Source: Scalesia atractyloides
Taxonomy: Eukaryota > Streptophyta > Magnoliopsida > Asterales > Asteraceae
Assembly: GCA_947069175.1 (NCBI GenBank)
Contig: CAMTDV010000018.1
Coordinates: 43,288,869 to 43,352,868 of the forward strand
Direction of reading: 5' to 3'
DNA length: 64,000 nucleotides
Position 1 is the first letter of the stretch, and each line of letters starts with the position of its first letter. Positions 12,434-24,452 of the stretch are shown one piece after another. The position numbers and the translations under genes were made by a program. A model generated the notes under the pieces. That model was not told where the DNA came from and did not search any database. It saw nothing but the letters and a program-made list of their open reading frames with translations.

Positions 12434-12694
12434 GTTATTTGATATCATATCAAATCAATTAATTCAAATAATAAAACACGGAAGTCAAATCCAGTCAAAT
12501 CGCGCCCAATTAACAGTCGTCGGAAATCCCGACGACTTCACCGATAATTAACGTTTTCGTCCAATTTAACCGAAGAATTAACTTTAACGACGGTTATAAC
12601 CGACGTCTGAACCCGCGACACCAGTCGTAACCGCCGGAGAATGGCTGACTTTGAATCAAGACTGAAATCCGACTCCATACGTCGCGATTCTTCC

Positions 12695-12703
12695 CTATAA
12701 ATT
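12695..12703 (+). promoter_or_regulatory. LTR TATA box
   Basis: CTATAAATT lies about 525 bases into the plus-strand LTR at 12170-14775, with a pyrimidine-rich leader after it. It is the only good TATA candidate in this LTR. Confidence 0.5.
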
Positions 12704-13289
12704 CACCCACAATCCACTGGAAGCCTTTTCGCTCAAAATCGCACCTCTTCTCGACGAAAATTCACTCGCCGGAAAATACCTGCAAATCGTCGGAAAACCG
12801 AGACTCACATCCACACGGTAATTCTTTCGACTCCTTCTGTTTCAATCATTTGATTAATCTGTCACTAACACAACTCCACCATCATAATCAATCCCAGTCA
12901 ACGTTTGTCGAAATTCCTACCTTCGCCGGAAAATTTCTGAAACTTCCGGAAACACACTGAGAGCTGGTATGATCTTTCAAACTTCTGTTAAACTTTGATT
13001 AAGTATCTCAACTTCATAAATAATCGAACAGAGTTGTTAATTGATTTCGACAGCCGGAGTTCACTTTCAGAACCGACGGACCTCTGCCGGAATTCTGTGA
13101 ACAACACTGATCGGTACATCCTTTCCCCCAAACTCTCTCCATTCGTTACCTTTAAATTACTTATAAAGTTTAAAAACCAGATTAGGCATAAACCAGTCCA
13201 AGCAGTCGGACTTTGTTTCTGGGTAAAATCTAACGAAGAAGACGAAGTCGGGTTATAACATAAGATTAATTAAAATCAGTTTTATAAAC

Positions 13290-13366
13290 GGGTTAGACAC
13301 ACAGTCCAGCGGTGGACTGTGTGCAACAAACACACATGCGACGCAAGTTCGAATCCTGTCCCAACC
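13290..13366 (+). other. tRNA-like module 1 in LTR
   Basis: It begins GGTTAGACACACAGTCCAGC and contains a short inverted repeat CACAGTCCA/TGGACTGTG, then a B-box-like AGTTCGAATCC. It shares its first 35 bases with module 2, 168 bases downstream. The A box is poor, so it is a degenerate copy. Confidence 0.55.
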
Positions 13367-13457
13367 TTACTCTCTCGAAATAAAAAAATGCCTTTTTAAC
13401 TGAACCGGGTTAACTCACAAACCATGTTAAGTATAATAAAAACCGAGTTAATAACCA

Positions 13458-13535
13458 GGTTAGACACACAGTCCAGCGGTGGACTGTGTGCACGCTAACT
13501 CACAGGTCCCGGGTTCGAGACCTGTGGTCAGCACC
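13458..13535 (+). other. tRNA-like module 2 in LTR
   Basis: The same opening as module 1 is followed by a strong B-box GGGTTCGAGACC inside the pairing arms CACAGGTC / GACCTGTG. Together with its neighbours it forms an array of period about 168-169. Confidence 0.6.
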
Positions 13536-13626
13536 GGTTCGATACATTTAAAATCCTTTTTAAAAATAAATGATTTTCGGATTAAACTAAATAGTATATA
13601 AGTATAATTAAAAACAGAATTATTAC

Positions 13627-13706
13627 GGGTTAGACACGTAGCTCAGTTGGTAGAGCTGCGTGCACGCGTACGGGAGGTCACCGGTTTGAACCCCGCTCAG
13701 TGCAAC
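13627..13706 (+). other. tRNA-like module 3 in LTR (best A and B boxes)
   Basis: It opens GGTTAGACAC like the other two, then has a full D-arm TAGCTCAGTTGGTAGAGC and a B-box CGGTTTGAACCC. The distance between the boxes is close to that of a real tRNA gene, so pol III promoter activity is conceivable. The acceptor stem is not convincing. Confidence 0.65.
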
Positions 13707-14182
13707 AATATAACCGACCGAACCGGTCAACGGTCAACGGTCAAAGTCAAAAAGTCAACTTTTTTTTATTTAATTTAAAAATCAATTAAATATACTTCAA
13801 AATAACGTTTTTAAAGTTAGAAAGTAGCCTTAAACTCACAAAAATATAACCAAAAATCCTATTAAAATAGTTAATACATCCACATACTTAACGTACCTTT
13901 TCGTTATTTATTTGGTTAGTTATCTCTCGTCGATCAATCCTCTAAAACTCGTGCGCATTCAACACCTTCAAACAAACGCACCCAATGTGAGTGAATCTCT
14001 ACCAATTCCCCGTTTTAATCACATTTTGGAGTGTATCATGTGTCGCTATTTATTTGTTATAATTAAACACTTGTGCATCCATCATGTTCATGATCAAATG
14101 TGTTGCCAATATATATCTATTGTTTGTGTGGTTGATGTTTAAATTAAAGTTATCATTTTCAGTACATACATTTCATAGGCCG

Positions 14183-14345
14183 CCGCTCCCCATTACCTAT
14201 GAGCGTGAGCTGTTCCCCATTACCTATGAGCGTGAACCAGGCGTTGCCAACATAAGATCGGCTCTGTTTGATTGAGCCTTGATCTCACATACATTAGCAT
14301 AGGCCGTCCGTTCCCCATTACCTATGAGCGTGAATGGGACGTTGC
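14183..14345 (+). repeat. threefold TTCCCCATTACCTATGAGCG repeat
   Basis: The unit occurs at about 14187, 14213 and 14311 within the innermost solo LTR, partly followed by CGTTGCCAACATA. The function is unknown; it may reflect replication slippage in the LTR. Confidence 0.7.
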
Positions 14346-17300
14346 CAACATATACATTGTCATTCTTATTTTATGCTTAAGCAAGGTGGTTTGTGATTGT
14401 TATGTTACATACATTTGTTCGTATATGATTATTGCACAATTTTCCTAAATTAATTACAATAATGAATCAATAACAAATGTTTTTAACAAGGTTCACTCGC
14501 CAACTTTTGTTGACCCAAAATTTCCCATTTTTACACATGATACAGGTGATCAAGTTGAAGCAAGAAACATATAGGGCTGCTTAGAAGAATAAACCAGTTT
14601 AGATTATGGATTTGTTTTAGTTAATTTTTCCTTTCCTTGTATTGTATGAATTTGACTTGGAACATTGAAATGTAATTTGGATTAATAAATATGAAACATA
14701 TTAGTAAACATCATGAGCTTTGGTGATAACCCAATTATGCCCCGACTCTTATTCCGCTACGGGTCGGGTGTGACATATAATGACCACATAAGCAATCCAA
14801 ATCATGTTGTTCATATACCAAACTTAAAATCTGATTTTTATAGATAAAATATCATTTTTTTAGCATCATACTTTCAGTTTCACATAGATCATCTTATTAA
14901 CATAGTTATAATCGCTTTTAACACCATTTTAAGCATGATTTACTAGATTGTAAGCTTCCAACTCGTAGTTATCATAAAAATTAGATATGACCTGAATATT
15001 ATATACAAAATATCACCATCATATCACCATATTTTCAGTTCACCATTAATCTCTACATGCATGTCAAAATCCTACATTTATCTTGCATTTTCTACATTAA
15101 TCATACACCATACACCCTCCTAACTTAGGGTTTTTCATCCAAGTTTATCATCAAACATTTTTAGACCATAAAATACTTCAAATAAAGCATCAAACTCGGA
15201 TTACACAAAACCCCTAATTTACCACTTTGCATGTCACTTTTAACACCCATTTAAGCATCATTTTAACCCATAAAAGCTACGATTCACACACCTTCAATCA
15301 TAAATCATTTACACACATGATAACCTTCAAAATTTCTTATTAAAACCCTAAACTTACTGATTTGATTTATTCATTAGGAAATCCTCTTGTTTGGTGAACA
15401 ACTTCACTTTTAAACAAACAATTATCTCAAATCTTAGGGTTTTGAGAGATGGATTACCTTAGATGAATGAAATAGGGTTCCTAAGAGTATAAGAGCTTCT
15501 TGGGGCTGATTCTTCCTTGTTGATCTTCTATGGATGCTTGGATCTTTAAAAGAATGCTCAAGAACTTCAAGTGTGTGAAAATGGAGGTGAAATGAGAGTG
15601 TTTTATGAGATATGATGTTGAAACAAGATGATATGAAGGGAGGGAGGGGTGAACGGTTTTTTAAGTGAGGAGAAACGTGAGAGAGTGTCTTGGGAAGGGT
15701 TTTGAATGATTAGAAAGTTGGAGTGTGGGTTTGGGTTAAATGGTGAGTGGTTGTGTAAGAGATTTAGGGGATTTAGGAGGATTGTGTAAGAGATATGAAT
15801 GATTAGGTAGAGATTTCATAAATTTTTATTTTTCTTTATTTATTTGTGGGAATAAATATATATTTACATGTATATATATATATTACTTACATTTTTATAA
15901 AAGTCATGCAACTTTTATAAAAGTTTGGGGTCCTATCTCACTTGATTGAACTAAACAATTATGGATAATATTCACCTATTAATTCCATCATAATTTTACT
16001 AATTAGAGTGTTATCTAATATTTAGTGGTGTCTAGGTTTGCTTAAGACTGCTAAAAGTCTGTAACACAAGCAAATTCTCGGACAATTTAGACAGAAACCA
16101 CCAATTATGGCGTACGCGCTTTTCTTCTAAATTTCCCCCATTGACTTGTGATTCCACCTTATCCTAACATATGAGACACATTCATGGGCTTCTAATCACT
16201 AACCGGGCTGTCACCAACATTCGTTACGGGTATGCCATCACATCAAATTACGACGATTCTTTAAATCTCATCATTTGAAATTTCCATTGCACATTAGGGC
16301 TTATATATTTTAAATTGGACTTTAATCACACATAAAGTAAATATATTATTGCACCATTTAGTAATAACACATTTGAAATTACAGTACGGATAGAAATCGG
16401 AAAACACAGGGTGTCACAGCACGCCAAAGATTCCCGAAGCCATGCTCAAGTACTTGAAGAACACGTTAAAATCAAGTGTCAACACAAAGGAGGGTGAGCT
16501 CACATATTCAAATTTAGAACAAGGAAAACTTTCTAATTATGTGTTTATTATCAAAACATCCAAATAATATTTTCGAAAGTTAATTTATTTCCTTAATAAA
16601 ATCCATGGGTCAGCCAGTCGCAAGCGTTTCCTCGAAACCTTCGATCTAAAGCATCTTCCCAAGTTTTACATATTAAATTGATAGCATCAAATGTTCAGAC
16701 TCGTATGTTTGCAAGACAATACGAACTATATATTAACAATAAGGGTATAATCAATACTAGACTATAATAGAATCTCAATTCGTCGTTTGACTTGATCGGA
16801 GCGATCGATCACGACGGGGTAGTCAACCCGATAAATCTACCAACAATTCTACGTGTTCAATACTTAAATGATTAAATAGCAATACTTGTTCATGCGCCCA
16901 TATCGGCCCATCTATCTCGCTTGCCTCATGAACACTATATATATCCTACTAATGATAAATTTAATATTTCATTTTGTACGAATTTCCCGAAGTCCCGGAC
17001 CGAAACGTAAACCATACTCAGTACTTACTCTCTTGAGACCGAGCCAATTCGTCACAACTTTAGATTTAAGCATTTTTAAATCTACACGGTCATTTTCTCT
17101 TAAAACACCGTAAAATCCCCGTTTCATCCCCTAAACATATTTATTCACAAACCGTTTCTACCCGAAACATATTGATATCATCAAAATCATATATTTTCCA
17201 TGAAAATATACATTTTATATAAGCAAAGGTATGTTTTATTCAAAAACATCTTTAATCCTTTTAAGGCGTGTTCTTTCCCAAAACATATACAAAACCGTAA

Positions 17301-17501
17301 AAAGAGGGGTTTAGTGACACTCACCTTTGGGTGCGTAATTAAATTAGCACGATCCCACAATTTGATTCTACACGTCCTAATATATGTAGGAACGATTTAA
17401 TAATCAATATTTCACAATATTCCTAAGTTTCTCCAATACTTGAATTTTCACATAGCTTTGAGATTTTCTCGAAAAGTCATTATTTTTTTATTATGTTGGC
17501 G

Positions 17502-17505
<4 letters not shown>

Positions 17506-17551
<46 letters not shown>

Positions 17552-17559
17552 TATATATT
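17506..17559. repeat. (AT)n microsatellite
   Basis: About 54 bases of nearly pure AT dinucleotide inside the outer solo LTR. Likely length-variable. Confidence 0.95.
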
Positions 17560-20041
17560 TTAATATTTTGTGACTTGAACGATTTTATTGGTGACCTTAA
17601 TGTTATATCCGTTACATTCCCGTTTATAAGTACTATTTATCTACGATTTGCGCGTCGTAATATATATACATAAACGTGCACATATACATAATATCATAAC
17701 ACGCGAAATCTCATTAACTTATACTCTTTATCATTTTTAAAGCATGCATACATGAAATAACTTATTTAGTTAACCTATGTATAAGTTTTCATGCTCGACA
17801 AATAAGTTACACATTAACCGCGATTTTACCGATTCTACCGGTTTAAAACATACAAGCGTACATGCATAGTCTAAATTCCCACTATCATGTCAACACTTAA
17901 CATATTATCATATACACATATTTAAATCACATAACACATTTTAAACACATAAGGTTCACCCACGAACAACCCATTCTAGTGTATGTTGAAAACTACGTAT
18001 TTTAGCGATTCGGTAACGTTTTCGGGCGTCGGAAGTCACGTATGACCAACCAAACACCAAATAATCTTAATATAAGTGAAAATACTTATATTTATATCAA
18101 AAATATCAGTTTAGTTACTGATCTAAAACAGTTTCGTAAAAACCTCGTAAAAAGGCAATGTTTACCGTTTTCACCGCATAGTTTTGCGTCAAACGTTACC
18201 ATAACCATCCGAACTCGAAACGACTTCATATTTTAACACAATACATGTTATATGCTGAATAAAATGATGGTTGTAATCAGATTAGTGCAGTTTTGTGTAG
18301 GTCACATAAATCATGCGATTTCACACATTTTACAATTTTTAAGCACTAAGTACCACATGCAAAGCTAGTAAACTTTATGACAAGTTTTATACCGCTTTCA
18401 TACATGAAATAACCTTATTTTTAAGGTTTATAATCTGATCTAAATCATTTTTATCATAACATAAATTTTATCATCATTTCATGACCATACATCATCTTGC
18501 ATGAACTTAAATACTTCCAACACATATTTAATTCATGTTCAAACATACAAGAACACCATCATGCACATGATCATCATCCAATCATTTATCATAAATGTAT
18601 GACACACATATATGTTCCTACACTTTAAAGATTTAATCAACAAATTTCACATGCAATGCATACATACATACATATATACACGACTACATATATACGTATA
18701 TATTATTCCAAAATATCACTTTTCACAACATTCTTTAATCACTAGTCATTTTCATGTAAATCACTTTTAATCATACATGCATGAACTTTCCAAGAGTCAA
18801 ATCAATCAAGATTCTATCAAAATCAAAACTCAACTTTCTAACATACATACATACATATTTTCGGCCATACATGCACACACACTAACCTCCATTTTTATTT
18901 TGTATAAAAACCCATTTATTTTAGTTTCCAAGTTAGTGTTCAAATCCAAGAACATGAGAAACCCCATCTACTATCATCTTTACTAACAAGAATTAAGAAC
19001 ATTTTTAAGGGACATGATGGGTTTTTTTATTAAGATGGTGATATGAAGCCTTGTTCTTGTTTGAATCTCCTTGGAATCACCTCCAAAACTTCATACAAGT
19101 TTAGAAACACCTCCAAATGAGCTTGGATCTTCTTGGAATGGTTTGAAATTTGAAAAATGGTGATGTTAGAGGGGTGCCCGACCGTGGGTATTCAAGAGAG
19201 AGAGAGAGTTAAGTGTTTTGATAATGTTTCTTGGATTTAGGGGATCTTTGAAAGATTTGTAGAAGATACAATCATCATGGAATGCTCCCAATGCCAAGTG
19301 TTGAAGAGAGGAGAGAGAGAGCCCCTATGGCCGCCACCTCCATGCCCCCACACACACATATACATATATATTACATATCTTGGCTTTAAACTGGTATTTT
19401 ACTGGATACCGGGTGTTTTATCTAGTGTTTTAACACGTTTTAAATTATTTTCAACGCCCTATAAAAATAAACACATCAAAATATTACTGATCAATATTTT
19501 ATTTGCCTGGACCGGCTACATTGTCGGTATTTGGCAGTATGCGCGCTGTGTTGCGCAGTACGCGCTTAAATTCGCAAAGTATGGATTTTAAGCGTTTTAA
19601 TTTATTTTTATCATTCTATAAAAATAAACTTGTCAAATTATTACTATAATAATTATTAGTTGCCCTGGACTGGCTGTGTTAACAGTATTTTGTCAGATAC
19701 ACTCAGTATCGCGCAGTACGCGCTTAAACTCGAAAAATAGAGTTTCTTAGCGTTTTAAATTATTTTTCCTCACGACTATGATTAAATATATTATTTAACT
19801 CATAACAGACTATTTTTGGGATTTTAACATTGTCCGGCTGTCACCAACGTTCGTTTCGCATTTTATCCGTTACGCGATAAGCGTTTATCTTAAAATTGCC
19901 AACGTAATTTTTGTCAAACTTTGGATTTACCAACACATCAAATACCATATATAAACATCATAAATAATCAAATACGGTCTTTTATTCATTCATGACACGT
20001 GTTACATTTATACGGTAGATCCTAAATAGCCGTGTGTCACA

Positions 20042-20370
20042 CAGCTAACCTTGAGCGATCGGAGTTAGCAATAGAAGAAGCCAAAGTAGCAACCTCACCG
20101 TCACGGCTAAGCTCGTAACGGCATTCTCCAACGGAACCACCGCCGTCGGCGAACTCAATTCCTTCGATTAGTAAAACTTGCTTTTATTCGCTTTCAAAAA
20201 AGCACATCAACAGTTTCAGTTCCTTAAAATTACAAAGTAATAATGAACAACATTTACCTTCCCAGATTCCAAACGATCCTTGTAATCACTTCCAAATCCA
20301 ACTTCTATCAAATTCGCATCCTTGAAGTTCTGTGTTGATGTAGCAAGCTCAAGAAAAGTATGCCTTTAAG
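20042..20370 (-). pseudogene. captured gene fragment, weakly kinase-like, right side of nested LTRs
   Basis: Two exon-like pieces lie on the minus strand. About 20366-20263 reads LELATSTQNFKDANLIEVGF and ends at a GTAA donor; this is reminiscent of the start of a plant receptor-like kinase domain (NLIGxGxFG), but the glycine loop is not intact. About 20170-20042 reads FADGGGSVGECRYELSRDGE and then ANSDRSRLAV. The second piece continues in frame across the solo-LTR insertion into 10303. The kinase resemblance is weak and the product is unassigned. Confidence 0.4.
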
Positions 20371-21309
20371 CCACATTAGCCCTCTGATTAGAATGCAACA
20401 CCTTTTCTTCTCATAGAATCTACACAGCAAATCCAAAAATCCCAAAAATAAACATTACACGACTGCCATTCACATTGAATCCTTCAGTTCATCAACTTCT
20501 TAATTTGGTTATGGCTTGGGTGCATTACCCTCACACTCGGGTGGATGAGACAATGTGAGCTGAGAAATGTAGTCAGAGGAATATCAGAAGACAATAAAAT
20601 CTCCCTATTCATGTGCTATTTTTCTTCCAACTTACATTTTGGACAACAAATATGTATAACCAACAACTTGAAGTTATAAATAATACATAAAAATAAAATA
20701 AAGTAAAATTATAACCAATAACTTGAAGTTAACTTGAGTACCAACATTAACCACTTAAATGAAACTTTGAGAAGAAAAACCTTTAGTTTGCGTTTGTATA
20801 ATATTTGAGAAAATAATCATTGAGTTTTGTGAACTTAAATTAACTAATAGATTAAATATAACTGTTATTTTATACCAACGGAATAGATTTGATTTTAATT
20901 ATATATTTAAATAGTTGTGAAGATTAAGTCAAAGCAAATAATTTGAAAATAATTACATAATAAGGTATAACTGTAAAATTTTTCAAAATAAACTTTAAAA
21001 AATCAATAACCTGTAAAATTAAACTTCAATATACCACGATTAGGTGAAACATCAATTGTATGGCTCAAAATTGCAGAGCCTTTAGCATGCCCATTGGACT
21101 TTCAGGCCATGATGTCAATGTACCACTCCCAAAGCTCATGGTACAACCCCTGCTAACAACTTTCATACATTTAAGGACCCTCTCCCATATAGACATAGCC
21201 ACTACATCTCAGAAGGTTGAAATTCCAAGAAGTCAATCCCTGCATTGTCAAATTACGAATTTACCTTCTTATTTTTCTTTTTATCAAGAAACTCAATCCT
21301 TCAATGAAT

Positions 21310-21553
21310 AAATTGCATCTAAATAACATCTTAATCTTTTACCGTTGATCATAGATAAAATCATTTGGGAAGACTTCAAGGTTAGAGATCTTGAATTGGT
21401 TTGACTTTGACCACAATCCTTAAGCTTCCTAATGAATGAATCAACGTAAGAAAATGGAGCCATTGATTGCATTCTCCATTTCATTGTGGTTAGAACAACC
21501 AATTCCACTCTTTGGATTGTTTTGTCTTCAAACACAAATCTTGATTCAAAAGC
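21310..21553 (-). pseudogene. D-type cyclin exon fragment
   Basis: After an acceptor (TTTGCAG) at 21554 the minus strand reads AFESRFVFEDKTIQRVELVV, then LTTMKWRMQSMAPFSYVDSF. The FVFExKTIQRMELLVLxxLxWRM and TPFSFxDYF motifs are characteristic of plant cyclin D, covering the end of the cyclin box and the start of the C-terminal domain. A complete CYCD is about 300-380 residues over several exons; only this exon is seen. The last part (ILSMINGKRLRCYLD) has drifted. It lies in the same orientation as the galactokinase fragment, suggesting co-capture. It is unlikely to make a working cyclin. Confidence 0.72.
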
Positions 21554-22254
21554 CTGCAAATAATATCTACACGAAGTAAATAGTTCTTGAAAACTTGAAG
21601 TAAATTAGCCTATTTGACTCACAAAAGTCAAATCAGACATAGACATTTTGGACGGGTAGATATTGTAATACATACCTTTGGTGATGAAATATTTGGAAAA
21701 CAATACTATAATGAAGAAACCAAAGTATCACATTAGAGATATTTCTAATTTAATGTTAAATTCAAGGAAAAAATATTAAAAAAAAGAAAAGAAAATAGAA
21801 TACATACCTACGACCAGAGCTTCCTGTATATTCTTCAACTTTCATGATGACAAGACAAATTAAACTCCGAAAGTAACTTGCACTGGCAGTACCACTCCAA
21901 GCAACCACTTAAGAAATAACGAAAAGACAACGTAAAAGCATATAGAGTAAGTAAATGCCATATTAAACATCAAGAATACCAAAAAGTGTAAGGATCAAAT
22001 TAGACAATATATCGGCTTCTTTCCATAAGTAATTAGTGTCATATATGATGAAAATAATTATATTATTTCAATACAGAATGTAGGAGACTGATGTAAGTAC
22101 AATGATGTAGGAGACTGAATGTATTAAAAATACATTTTTGGTCAAATTTGACATGTTCCACCCGCTTGTCCCGTTTCTGTTTTAGTTAAAAAGAATTGTA
22201 GTTTACATGCTCGACCTGATAGAAAGAAGACATAATAACCCAAATAAAAACATT

Positions 22255-22840
22255 CAAAAGTAAATGATACACATAAACCTTCTGCATCTGAAAGTGTTTT
22301 CACTTTTGATATTGTCTCTTTCGGCTCCATTCCAAATTTTATACAAAGCACAATCTGAAAAAAAATTCCAAAAATGCAATGATGATTAGAAAAAGATGAA
22401 TATAATATAATTTTAGCAGATTCCTTTACGTATCATTAAAGAGCATTCCTTTTTCAACTGTAACAATAAACAAAATAACAGAAAAAGAATACAAAGAAAG
22501 TCTTTTGTACTTACGGAAGCTACACGCCACTCAACAACCCGAATATTATAGTCGGTTGTTGCAGCTACTGCTTTCTGAGATTCAGCCAACGAATGAGCTA
22601 TCACAAAAGAATTGCCAGTTGGAAGTTGCACGAATTGGGTTGAAATCTATGAGCTTAGCAAACCAAGTTTTGGCTAAATGGATATTGCCTAGTTTAGTAA
22701 ACAAAACAATTTAATTATGACATAAGGCATCATATGTAAAATACAAACGGAAAAATTAATTCCATATGTACCTGGTCCATTCCACCCGATTGTGTCCCAA
22801 TGTCTCTTTTACAGTCACATATAAGTTGAACAAGTTCTTT
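22255..22840 (-). pseudogene. galactokinase fragment, three exons with introns
   Basis: Three exon-like blocks with flanking splice sites are in the order expected for galactokinase (a GHMP kinase that phosphorylates galactose). Exon a (22840-22772) reads KELVQLICDCKRDIGTQSGG then MDQ and a GT donor; GTQSGGMDQ is the conserved galactokinase motif. Exon b (22688-22515) reads AKLIDFNPIRAT, then after a frameshift QLPTGNSFVIAHSLAESQKA and a GTAAGT donor. Exon c (22354-about 22255) reads FGMEPKETISKVKTLSDAEG. Introns are kept, so genomic DNA rather than mRNA was copied. The N-terminal sugar-binding part and the C-terminus are missing, so it is inactive. Confidence 0.8.
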
Positions 22841-23339
22841 CTGCATCAGATATAATAAAATAACGATAGTTAAACATAACATTATGCGGGCACTTGAAAG
22901 GGCGCCATATTATGGTTTCAAAATGAATCGGAAGACGAACATAAACTACTAAACAATGCCAAAAATCATTAACAAGAAATGCACAATTAGTGATACCTTC
23001 AATGCAACATGAGACTTGTTGATGTTCTTTTTCTTGATAATCTACAAAGTTAAAGAACATACATAACATCAATAAAGTCGGTATATTTGCGCCAAAAAAG
23101 AACCAACAATAACCATTCATGGTATATATAAGAATTAAGATGTAATAAACACGATTTTGTTCTGTTTCATCGTAAGTACTAAGGTAAATACAAAAAAAAA
23201 ATTCAGCAAAAAATTACAATTTGCCATCTTCATGTATGCATGAAAGTTCATTGTTGGTCATGCCATAAGACATGGGATAGGCGGATAACAATCATTTATA
23301 ACCATGAATTTACATTTTATAGGCCACAGTGTTATTAAG

Positions 23340-23805
23340 ATACCTAGATAAACCATTCATCTTGCTCCAGATTTTGGCAAGTCGTATATACTCTTCGAAC
23401 ATCTCGACAACTACCCTCTTGCTACCTGAATCATCCTTGACTCATTCATGAGTTTTGGATTTGTAATATCCAAATCTGCAAAAAAAGATAAACAAAAAAT
23501 ATTAAGGTACTTTATAGTTGACGAATTCAACCCATTTACTTATGAACTGGTTAACCCATACAAGTTAAATGTTACCCAATAAATGTGAAGGAGATACCAA
23601 CGCTTTCTCCTAGATGCAACAACTGAGGTTTATTTCATAAAGGCGGTTCACAGTTCTTCTGGATCTTACAATTTCTGTCGCAAGGTACTGAGGTCAATTT
23701 TACATGATAAATAATTAAATCAAAAAACATACTAACCTTGTTTTTAGGTGGAAGCCATTTTTTCAATGTAGCACACAAACTCCAAATATCACTTTGCCCT
23801 ATAAA
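23340..23805 (-). pseudogene. further exon-like fragments, unidentified
   Basis: The minus strand shows GQSDIWSLCATLKKWLPPKN before a GTTAGT donor (about 23800-23735), YLATEIVRSRRTVNRLYE (about 23695-23630), and VVVEMFEEYIRLAKIWSKMN (about 23430-23350). They look coding but are short and not recognised. They share strand and segment with the cyclin D and galactokinase pieces. Confidence 0.35.
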
Positions 23806-24452
23806 TTAAGTCATGCATATGCACAACTGCTCTAAATTAGGGGTGCGAAAACCCCAACTTGAAAAGCCAAATTCCAAATTGTAACAACATTGAAGAAAAC
23901 ATGCCGTGTTTATGAGCTTATAACTCTTTTGATACTATATGCGTAGGCAAACCGAAAGCCATAGACTGGTAAAAAAATTCAAAGAAACGAACTAAAATCA
24001 TAATACGCAAATGACTGGTAAAAAAATTCAAATACGCAAATGACTAAAATCATAATAACACACATAAACGAAAACTCATAATAAATCTTCATAAATATTG
24101 TGGTCAAATGATTCAGATCAAGTTAATGTATTAATTCGTACCATAAAAATAACATAATCGGTGATTCGTATGATGAAAATAACATATAGCTTATCCTTAC
24201 CTTAATCTAATGTATTCAGACTTAGAGAAAGGTTCTAACATATCCTTTGAAGACCAATAACCATGAAGGTAATCGAAAAACGATGGAACTATGATTGCCA
24301 AGAACAAAGAGATGTTTCAATAGCTGCAATAGTATACAATAATCACTAAAAAGTGGAGGATGATATCTATATCTACATCTATATATGGATATGTTAAGAA
24401 TCCATGAAAGATCCAATTCATTTTATTAAATATTAAAGAAAGAAAAATATAA
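23806..24452. other. no gene seen
   Basis: AT-rich DNA with a short local duplication (ATGACTGGTAAAAAAATTCA at about 23961 and 24011). No open frame is supported. Confidence 0.4.

Larger units (their letters stand above)
12170..14775 (+). mobile_element. innermost solo LTR carrying tRNA-like modules
   Basis: It starts TGTAACATCC and ends GGGTGTGACA, and is flanked on both sides by a perfect TATAA duplication (12165-12169, 14776-14780). Its length is 2606 bp. There is no primer site, polypurine tract or gag, so it is a solo LTR. A TATA box is at 12695-12703. An antisense tRNA-like sequence lies upstream of it, and three sense tRNA-like sequences lie about 600-1000 bases downstream. Its ends and layout resemble the LTR at 52024-54828, although the two are not identical. 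Confidence 0.85.
10567..16418 (-). mobile_element. middle solo LTR of the nest (gypsy type, split by 12170-14775)
   Basis: The plus strand begins TGTCACACCCC (10567) and ends GGGTGTCACA (16418). The flanks are GCACA (10562-10566) and GCACG (16419-16423), a target duplication with one change. Without the nested element at 12170-14775 the LTR is about 3.24 kb. Internal landmarks shared with the outer LTR include CCGAAGCC...ACACGTTA (10790-10835 versus 16430-16470) and GGCTGTCACCAACRTTCGTT near the right end. No coding sequence. Confidence 0.75.
10309..20041 (-). mobile_element. outer solo LTR of the nest (gypsy type, split by 10567-16418)
   Basis: The plus strand starts TGTAACACCCC at 10309 and ends TGTGTCACA at 20041; on the minus strand this is an LTR ending GGGGTGTTACA. 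The flanks are CAACT (10304-10308) and CAGCT (20042-20046), a 5-bp target duplication with one substitution. Removing the inner element at 10567-16418 joins 10566 to 16424 in one sequence, leaving an LTR of about 3.9 kb. Its tail (19840-20041) resembles the tail of the inner LTR, so the two belong to related families. No internal region, primer site or second LTR is present, so it is a solo LTR left by LTR-LTR recombination. Confidence 0.75.

Noticed and set aside
12352..13706. Functional tRNA genes in the solo LTR
   Set aside because: A and B boxes are present but acceptor stems do not pair and anticodon arms are not clear, so they are called tRNA-like only.
17440..17673. Plus-strand frame with an Ile/Tyr run
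   Set aside because: The run is the translation of the AT microsatellite; the region lies in a solo LTR.
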